Position numbers and translations under genes: made by a program. The notes beneath the pieces were generated by a model. That model ran no database searches and had not been told where the DNA came from. It was given only the letters and a program-made list of their open reading frames with translations. Below, one piece after another: positions 56,867 to 64,000 of a stretch of DNA of 64,000 bases (positions are counted from its first letter, which is position 1; every line of letters starts with the position of its first letter). Source of the DNA: Paraphysoderma sedebokerense (lineage: Eukaryota > Blastocladiomycota > Physodermatomycetes > Physodermatales > Physodermataceae); contig JAHLJZ010000029.1 in assembly GCA_025602915.1 (NCBI GenBank), positions 62,001 through 126,000 of the forward strand. The letters run 5' to 3'.

Positions 56867-59586
56867 CTACTTTCCTACCCTTCCATCTTCATTCTGCCTC
56901 TCCAACTCTTGCAATTTCCTCTGCAGCAAGAACCAATCATCCGCCACTGGCACGGCGACATCATTGTGAACTTCATACACATAAACTGTTCCATCGTTTC
57001 CACCGACCGATATCTTCTTGCCTTCAGTATCCCATGCCACTTTATTTAGTGCTTTCGGCGAGGGAGTATGCGATGCCGTCGGAGACTATGGCATTAAGGT
57101 AAGAGGTTCAACAGTTCAGAGAGTGGGGCAAGGAAGAGGAACGCTCGGTCAATAACCGCCAGGAGTGCAAGCATTGAGTATTGAAGTAAAATAATAAATG
57201 ACACGTACCTCGGTATCAGTGTTCAGATTCCACAGATCTACTCTGCCTGTGCCATCGACTGAGGCAAATAAGGCCGGATGCACAGGCGACCATTTTGCGT
57301 CGTTCACATAATCGTCTGCTTCCTCAAACGAGTGCACTGGAGAATGCGTCGTCAACGTAGTCGCCGGTTTGGTTAAGGACTAAGTGTTGGTTGCAATAGA
57401 GAGCGCTTTGTAAGTGACGCGGAGGAGAAGAAACTCTTACGAGAACCAAAAAATCAATACCTTGGCCCTCCATAATCGCACAGTCCAATCCACGCTTGAA
57501 CTCAATATTAAATCTGAGAAATCGATGGGACCATTTGCAGGATGGAAATGCACACTAGTAACCATTCCGTTGTGACCTTTATACACATCAAAAACGTTAA
57601 GACCCGCTTTACTGTTGTCCAAGAAATGTCAGTTAGCACAAAGCTATCACATTCTGTTACAGACAATGGATGAAAAACCTTCCAGCGCGATCGTATCTGA
57701 AACCTTGATAAAGATTTCCTTCCTCTGTGCCAATCCAAAAAGTGGTTGTCTCGTTTCCAGGAAAATCGAGAGTTGTTATACTAACTTCCTCGGTCCTTGG
57801 ATGCGTGGGATGAATCAATTCAATCGACTCCTGTAACAACAAGTCAGTTTCCATTCTATCAATCAACGCCGTATTTTGTAATCAACACAAACTGCCGCAG
57901 CACCCAACATATCTAATTGCCAACCACACACTGCGCCATCCGTACTGCCTGTCACCAACGTTCCCGCATTTTTGGTTCCGACGTATTTCATTCCGTAAAT
58001 CGGATGCGTATGACCTAACACTGATAATGGTGTCTTGAGAGACGGCAAAGTCGAAAGTGAACGGGTGTCGTAAATGAGAATTTGGCCGGTGTAAGTTGCC
58101 GATATGATTAGGTGGGGATTGAATGGGTGAAATATGGAGGAGAGGATATCAGACTAGAGAAATTCAAACGTGCAGAGGTTAGTCAAAATCGTAAGGAAAG
58201 GAAAATAGACTAAAGATATGCAAGGCCGTACTTGAGAGTTAAATACAAATTCGGGGCTTGATTCCACATGAGCATTCCAAACGCATATGAGCCCGTCAGG
58301 GTCTGTTTGACTACCGAGAGATGTTGATCGATTATAACTGGCAAGATGCAACTCGGGATGCTACAAGCAATTAAATGACACAACTTATGTTGAGTATCGT
58401 GGGATGTCCGGCATGAAACTTTGTCAAAAAGTTAGACTTACGATTGGACTCCAATCTAGAGCTGTAACGGCTCTACCTCTACACAATTTTTCGTCGTAAA
58501 ACTTTCCCAGAGGCTTCAACTTCTGATTTTTGTTTTCGTCTCTACGTATTCAATTCATACAAAGCAAGCAAGGTAGAAGTTGTATCTTGAGTGAGAATCG
58601 TCATCAGAGCAATACAATCAGAGCACTGCGTACTTTGAAATCGCAAAATCAGTGGTGTAATCTTTCATCCAATCATAATCTTGCTTCTCTTCCAAACTGA
58701 GTACCCTTTCCAGAACTTTTGTGGAAGATTCTAAGAAGTGTTTAAACGAGTCGGATTGAATGATAGACTGTCGCTCTGTTTCGCTGATCTCTACATAAAT
58801 CGTCCAATAAATCAGTACCGATGGCCATAGAGGGCACAAGCGATTGATTGCAAAACCAAACCTACCTGGAACTTCAACTTTATCCTGTTCTTCCTCCTCA
58901 TTCTTGGAAATCTCAGGCTCTGGAGTTGGTGATGACTCTACAGCCTGATCAACTCCTTTCTGTTTTTCAGGTGACGGCGGTTCTTCCAGATCTACAGTCT
59001 GTATTTCCTTATTGTAGAATACTTTTTCTTTTGGCGGTAGATCTAGGATGAGGATATCTTGTATTGTGAGGTTTGGCTTCGGTCTATATTACGCACCATT
59101 ACATTGAGTTTTACATAGAGTCAGGGTTAACTGCTGCAAGTATACAGAACTCATAATCGATGGAGCAGAGACAAACCTAGCGGGCTCTGGAGGGGCCGGC
59201 GGTTCTTCCAGCGAGTCAGATCGCCTAATTCCGACATCACTCGCTCCTGGAGTTGGTTTGTCGGAGTCTGGTATTGATGATGTTTGCGACGGTGTTTTTT
59301 CGGTGGTATCACCGACCAATGAGTTTACTAGTTCGTCGATATTTTGTCGTGCGGACTGTACAAGGTGTTGAAGAATGGTAGAGGTCGAGTGAATAAAGTG
59401 AAAAGATGCACATATCCAAATGCCAAGAAGGCATTTTTCATTGATTCCTACCTTTTCTTTAGCACTTGGACTACCTGGAGGAGAACCTTTTTGTCTTTCC
59501 AATTGTAGTTTTCGTTCTTCCCTCTGCCTTCTCAGTTCCGCTAGCTTCTGGCGTTTCTTTTCGAGTTCCTCCTTGCGTTTATCCAT
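56867..59586 (-). CDS. Cytoplasmic dynein 1 intermediate chain
   Basis: Scaffold of the cytoplasmic dynein motor, linking heavy chains to light chains and to dynactin. About eleven exons on the minus strand; the first (59586-59452) encodes the classic N-terminal helix [20 protein letters not shown] that binds p150Glued/NudE. A Ser/Thr-Pro linker and [28 protein letters not shown] (light-chain binding region) follow, then [20 protein letters not shown]. The WD40 domain includes [78 protein letters not shown] and the end [20 protein letters not shown]. This is the cytoplasmic, not axonemal, type. The start is 233 bp from the divergent GET3 start. Confidence 0.9.
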
Positions 59587-59819
59587 TTGAGGAGAAGTGG
59601 TGGTGGGTTGATGACAATGGAGAGGAATTCAGAAGAAAAGAGAATGCAGAAGGAACAAAGGTGTCTCCAATCTAATTTCCAGTTCAATTATGATTTGTAT
59701 CTGTGGTTCTGTTGTGCAATGTTTTTTGTTTGCTCGTGTTGTTCCCTCTCCGATTCCCTTCCTCAAAACATTCCCTCTCTCTTTCCATATCTATTAAACA
59801 ACAACAACAACAGCAAACC
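59587..59819. promoter_or_regulatory. Divergent promoter region between dynein intermediate chain and GET3
   Basis: 233 bp between two start codons, the shortest head-to-head gap in the window. It ends with a CAA-repeat 5' leader just before the GET3 ATG (around 59797-59816). No specific factor motif recognised. Confidence 0.5.
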
Positions 59820-61589
59820 ATGTCCGACTACGATGAAGAACCCTTAGAGCCTTCCCTCCGCAACATCATTGACCAGAAATCCCTCCACTGGATTTTCGTC
59901 GGCGGTAAAGGGGGCGTCGGTAAGACAACAAACAGGTAAATATTTATTACATCAGAGAACCTTTTGTAAATTCGTTATTATGCATATCATTCTCTTCACA
60001 TTCGCTCCATCCGCTATCTTCTGCTCGTTTCTTAACAATTAGCCATCGTTATTAGTTGCTCCCTCGCTGTTCAACTCTCAAAAGCCCGCGAGTCCGTTCT
60101 CCTCATTTCCACTGATCCCGCTCACAATCTTTCGGACGCTTTCGGTCAAAAATTCGGTAAGAATCCGACGCTGATCAATGGATTCAAAAACTTATATGCT
60201 ATGGTTTGTATATTCATTCGAGATTTTCGCAGTGGAAATTCAAAAAGACACTCCACAACACACGTATATTCCGTGGCTTCAACTCGGTGCATGACGAGGT
60301 CATCAGGATGGGATGAAATTCAGACAAAAGTATCAACAGGTCATTTTAAGCTGACATTGAGCTCCTGCTTGTTTTTGATTGACAGGAAATCGACCCGGTT
60401 GCGTCCATTCAAGAAATGATGGAACAAAGTACGAGTTATATTATGTTCTATTGGTTTCCATTGTGCTCACAGGGATTCCATGGTTTCTTCTTTCACTAAA
60501 TCAATTTATTTACATAATATTCTTTCTTCTTTAGATCCAGAAGAAGGCGGTGCTATGAATGGTTTGATGCAAGATTTAGCATTTGCTATTCCCGGTGTGG
60601 ATGAAGCTATGGGTTTCGCTGAAGTCATGAAGTAAGTCTATACGCTTCACCTGTTTCATTTAAGACTGTTTTTCTTCCTTCATTCTGCATACTTTTAAGA
60701 TTTCCAAGGAAAGCTTTGCTAAAAATTGTGCCTTTCGTCATTGTTTCGGCAAACAACCATCACAGACTTGTCAAGTCCATGGATTACTCTGTGATCGTTT
60801 TTGATACCGCTCCCACCGGACATACCCTTCGTTTCTTGTCTTTCCCCACCGTTCTTGAAAAGGCGCTGGCAAAAATTTCGCAATTCTCTGGCAGATTCGC
60901 TCCACTGTTGTCCCAGGTTTGTATTCTTTCTACTGACTACATCGGGAATGTAACTTTTTAGTAAATATCGACTTACATGTGTATTGATCCTTGCGCCGTT
61001 TAGATGTCGGGTATGATGGGAATGAACAGTAACCAAGAAGACATGTTCGCCAAACTCGAAAGTATGAGAGAAATCATTCAGGAAGTCAACTCTCAATTTC
61101 AAGATCCGGTATGTGTCTTCGCTTTTCCAAAAGAGATCGTAGGTAGAATGTATTTCGTTTTTATTGACAGTTCTCACTGCCCTTTATCAGGAAAAAACCA
61201 CATTTGTCTGTGTTTGTATTTCCGAGTTCTTGTCGTTGTACGAAACGGAAAGAATGATTCAAGAATTGACATCATACAAAATCGACACTCACAACATTAT
61301 TGTTAACCAGTTGCTGTTCCCCAAGAAAGGTGACTTGCATGGAGTTAATAGTTTTTTTTTATGCCTGAATGCTTAATTAACCCGATTTTCTGCGACATCA
61401 GGGTCCAATTGTGAACATTGTAATGTTCGTAACAAAATGCAACAAAAGTATTTAGATCAAATTCACGATTTGTACGAAGATTTCCATGTTGTCAAGTTGC
61501 CCTTGTTGACTAAAGAAGTGCGAGGCGTTGAAGATATTGAAAGTTTTTCGAAGATGTTGGTAGAACCCTATGTTCCCCCATCCAACTAG
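59820..61589 (+). CDS. GET3: GET3 ATPase for tail-anchored protein insertion
   Basis: Cytosolic ATPase that shields tail-anchored proteins and delivers them to the ER Get1/2 receptor. Exons 59820-59935, 60056-60203, 60386-60428, 60535-60631, 60766-60916, 61004-61108, 61191-61329 and 61402-61589 sum to 328 aa in frame. Marks: P-loop [12 protein letters not shown], switch [13 protein letters not shown], switch [15 protein letters not shown], a Met-rich helical client-binding part (MSGMMGMNS), the TRC40 insert with [27 protein letters not shown], and the zinc-coordinating CEHC that holds the dimer. Length is typical. Every domain is complete. Confidence 0.96.
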
Positions 61590-62045
61590 AGCTTACTGGA
61601 TGTAAAAGTGAAGGCAATTGAGATATGCTATTTTTCCTTCGATTGAGAAATGACGATGTAACACTGGAAGCTTGGAAGGCAGATAATTGGAATAATTAAA
61701 CAATAATAAATCAACATTGTGCTGATATTACTGGCTTTTGTGTGCATTCAATCATGGTAGTGGCAATGTATAAGTGAATTGGATATAAAAGTGGAAATAT
61801 TGCCGCAACATGAAATAGAATCAAAAAGGAGAATGGAACGTGGAACGGGCAGAGTTCCGCTTTGGACGTTCCCTCTCTCGCATCAACACCACCAACAATC
61901 ACATCCCATCGACATCTTTGGTCGATTCCCCCTCTGAACCCCGCCCTCTCTCTCTTCAGACAACCCCTCGACACAGCACATGCCTCCCGCCCCCTCCTCG
62001 GATCGGATATCCCACCTTCAGAACGGATTCTCGCAAAATCTCACT
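61590..62045. other. Intergenic region
   Basis: About 455 bp between the GET3 stop and the ATG of the bromodomain gene. Open frames at 61840-62040 overlap the likely promoter/5' leader and have no support. Confidence 0.4.
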
Positions 62046-64000
62046 ATGACCGTACCAAACCCATCCGCCAACTCAAATCCCGCCAACCACAAGAAGCAAC
62101 TAAATGATTTACTCAACGATCTGATATTTGTGTTGGAATGGTAGGTCAAACGCTATGGATCTAACTTTTCAGTCGAGAATTCCCTCGCTTCTGCATTTGT
62201 TTTTTTTCATGCATCCGAGAATTGTTTGTTCAGACCCGACTTGTTAAAATCCTTTCAATCCAAGTGTACCTGGGTTTTGGTGCTCTCCAGCGAAATATAT
62301 TTTATTCTTTTTGTGTATTTATCTGTATTTGGACCATTATTACTGCTTTTGTATATATTCAAACCACCTTCCATCGATTTGTTTGCAATCGATGGCTTTT
62401 ATAAAAGTATCTTTATACTGATCTGTTCTGTCATCTTTATTTCGCCACACCTCAAACCATCACAATTATTAGGTATCAACCTCACCCTGACTCAGAAACG
62501 AGTGCAGGTTGGAATGACATTAAGCAGAAAGTACAAATTGGAGGTTATACTTGTTTACAAGAATTTCAGGTTTGTTCGGTCCTCCTTTTATTTGATTGAT
62601 GTAGGGCCTCATGTCGCTGTTGATTTCGCTAATATGTATTTATGTTTAAATTTTCTGACCAAATTTCCTGTTTTCCTTTATTTATGTTTTATTGTCATCT
62701 TTCGAAAATTGGACACAAATGAAAAATAGGAAGAATTCAATTTGTTATGTTACTCCCACCTTAGCCTATTCAATCCGCAATCAAATCAAAAAGAGTACCA
62801 GGAGATCAACGCTTTTTGGAAATACGCCAGCAAACTCATCAACAGGGAATACGAAAATTTGAGTGAACACGAAAGAGTACGAAGTAGCAGTGTAGGGGAT
62901 GCAGTTGACATGGTTGGAACTGAAAACGACGAGGGGAGTCAGAATGTTAACGAATCGGAAAATCAAGAAACTGAAGCAGGAAGTGAAGGTGTAGTAATTA
63001 AGAAGAAAAGAGGGAGGAAATCTAAAAAAGAGAAGGAAATGCTGGAAAAATTGAAGGAGAAGGAGAAGACGGAAGATGAAGGTTTGTTTAATTGTAGGAT
63101 GTATGGTGTCTGATACAGTTTTAACTCATTCATTCGCTTGGTTCATGTGTTAATTTAGAAGGTGATTCCGAAAAAATACCTCCTCGACCGTGGCAGCCGA
63201 AAATTGCTTTGGTGAAACGAAATGTGGATGGATCTTTCTTTTTTTCCAGTTCGCCAGTAGTACCGTTGACAGAGAAATTCGAGTTAGGTAAATATCAACT
63301 GTTGTGCTCTTTTTACATGCCTAAAACTGCAAACTTAACAGCTTGCTTGAATACTGCTTTCACAGAGGGAGATGTGCAGACCGTTTCAGTTATGCCGACG
63401 CTGACGGATATCGAAAACATACCACCATTATCATCCTTGGTTCAGAGTATAATTAAACCCTCACGACCGAAACAAACAAAAAGTGATCATGAAACTCCGG
63501 GTAATTTTTGGCCCATTATGCTTGTATTGATTCTCGACTCATTTACATATTCTGTTCCTTTGTGGATATAGTCGATTTTTTGGATTATGGCCCTTATGCA
63601 TCCTTCGCCCCTGCATACGATACTTCAAATGCATCCATGTCTTATAACCTTTGCTCCTATCTGTACGGTTCCCGATTTGAAAATGGCGATATTCCGACGC
63701 AAAGTATTGAAGCAGGTGAATCTCCTGAGGCCGAAATAGACGAAATGGATGTCGACGTTGGGGGAGATAAAATGAATAATGGACTCGACGGTGTTCCAGT
63801 TGACCAAAGTATACTGAACGGCGAATTTGATGATGAATTGACGAAACTGCTGCAAGACAATGGTGTGAATGTTGGATCTCTAAAGAAAATGTTGTCGGGT
63901 CAACAGAGTCAAGTGAAAGGCGTTCACGAAATTCAAGTTTTGGCGATAGATAGCGTCGAAAAGGCCGAAGAGTTACTGAAAGAAAATGAAAAGTTATTGA
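62046..64000 (+). CDS. BRD7/BRD9-like bromodomain protein (partial, runs off the right edge)
   Basis: Acetyl-lysine reader; BRD7/BRD9 are subunits of SWI/SNF-class remodellers. The second half of the bromodomain is clear: HPDSETSAGWNDIKQKVQIG, GYTCLQEF, an intron 62569-62729, then EEFNLLCYSHLSLFNPQSNQ, FWKYASKLI. The first half (exon 1 from 62046, MTVPNPSANSNPANHKKQLN, and a candidate ZA loop FKPPSIDLFAIDGFYK near 62360) is spread over introns I could not join with certain phase. Downstream come an acidic region, a basic KKKRGRKSKKEKE patch, and the family-specific DUF3512-like part: PRPWQPKIALVKRNVDGSFF, VDFLDYGPYASFAPAYDT, FDDELTKLLQDNGVNVGSLK. The C terminus lies beyond 64,000. Confidence 0.75.

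Noticed and set aside
1-64000. Transposons, retroelements, CRISPR arrays, rRNA
   Set aside because: No reverse transcriptase, integrase or transposase motifs, terminal repeats, spaced direct-repeat arrays or rRNA-like stretches were recognised in either strand; short decayed elements in the left block could still be missed by eye.

Overview
The window is eukaryotic nuclear DNA from a fungus with very dense genes. Introns are short (mostly about 55-100 nt, GT..AG) and nearly every gene has several. A clear CFAP300 gene (cilium/flagellum dynein assembly) sits beside fungal-style genes: SAGA Ada1/Hfi1, Snf4, Sen2, exocyst Sec8 and Get3. Together these point to a zoosporic, flagellated fungus (chytrid grade). 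The species cannot be read from the sequence.

Two compartments are visible. Bases 1 to about 12,900 are sparse and look like an accessory block. They hold (i) four copies, intact to decayed, of an unrecognised family whose best-covered member begins with a signal peptide (27-964 +, about 6309-6720 +, 7340-8798 -, about 9600-10017 -); (ii) a five-exon gene for a 787-aa secreted protein with a C-terminal ADP-ribosyltransferase-like domain (2772-5422 +); and (iii) a secreted-type gene whose expected start ATG reads TTG (10535-about 11223 +). The rest of the block is gene debris or featureless.

From about 12.9 kb to the right edge the DNA is packed with conserved housekeeping genes. In order: DCAF6/8-type WD40 protein (+), RNF216-like RBR ubiquitin ligase (-), CFAP300 (-), a 622-aa orphan (-), AMPK gamma/Snf4 (-), tRNA-splicing endonuclease Sen2 (-), Hfi1/Ada1 (+), exocyst Sec8 (-, 19 exons), RanBP3/Yrb2-like (+), a small zinc-motif protein resembling the USPL1 N terminus (+), quinone oxidoreductase (-), ZNF598/Hel2 (-), ETFRF1/LYRM5 (+), histone chaperone ASF1 (-), a Ser-rich orphan (+), HDAC8-like deacetylase (+), CHIP/STUB1 (+), a CK1-like kinase with C-terminal membrane segments (-), dynein intermediate chain (-), GET3 (+) and a BRD7/BRD9-like bromodomain protein (+, cut by the right edge).

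Several genes share themes: ubiquitin-dependent quality control (DCAF, RNF216, ZNF598, CHIP), chromatin and transcription (Hfi1, ASF1, HDAC, BRD7/9), and trafficking and motility (Sec8, Get3, dynein, CFAP300). This is ordinary eukaryotic gene order, with no sign of operons. Many pairs are head-to-head with 230-480 bp between start codons; two such gaps carry CACGTG sites. No rRNA, tRNA, CRISPR array or convincing transposon was seen. Exon coordinates were derived by hand from reading frame, splice-site sequence and family resemblance. For most core genes the exon phases sum to an intact frame; exceptions are stated.
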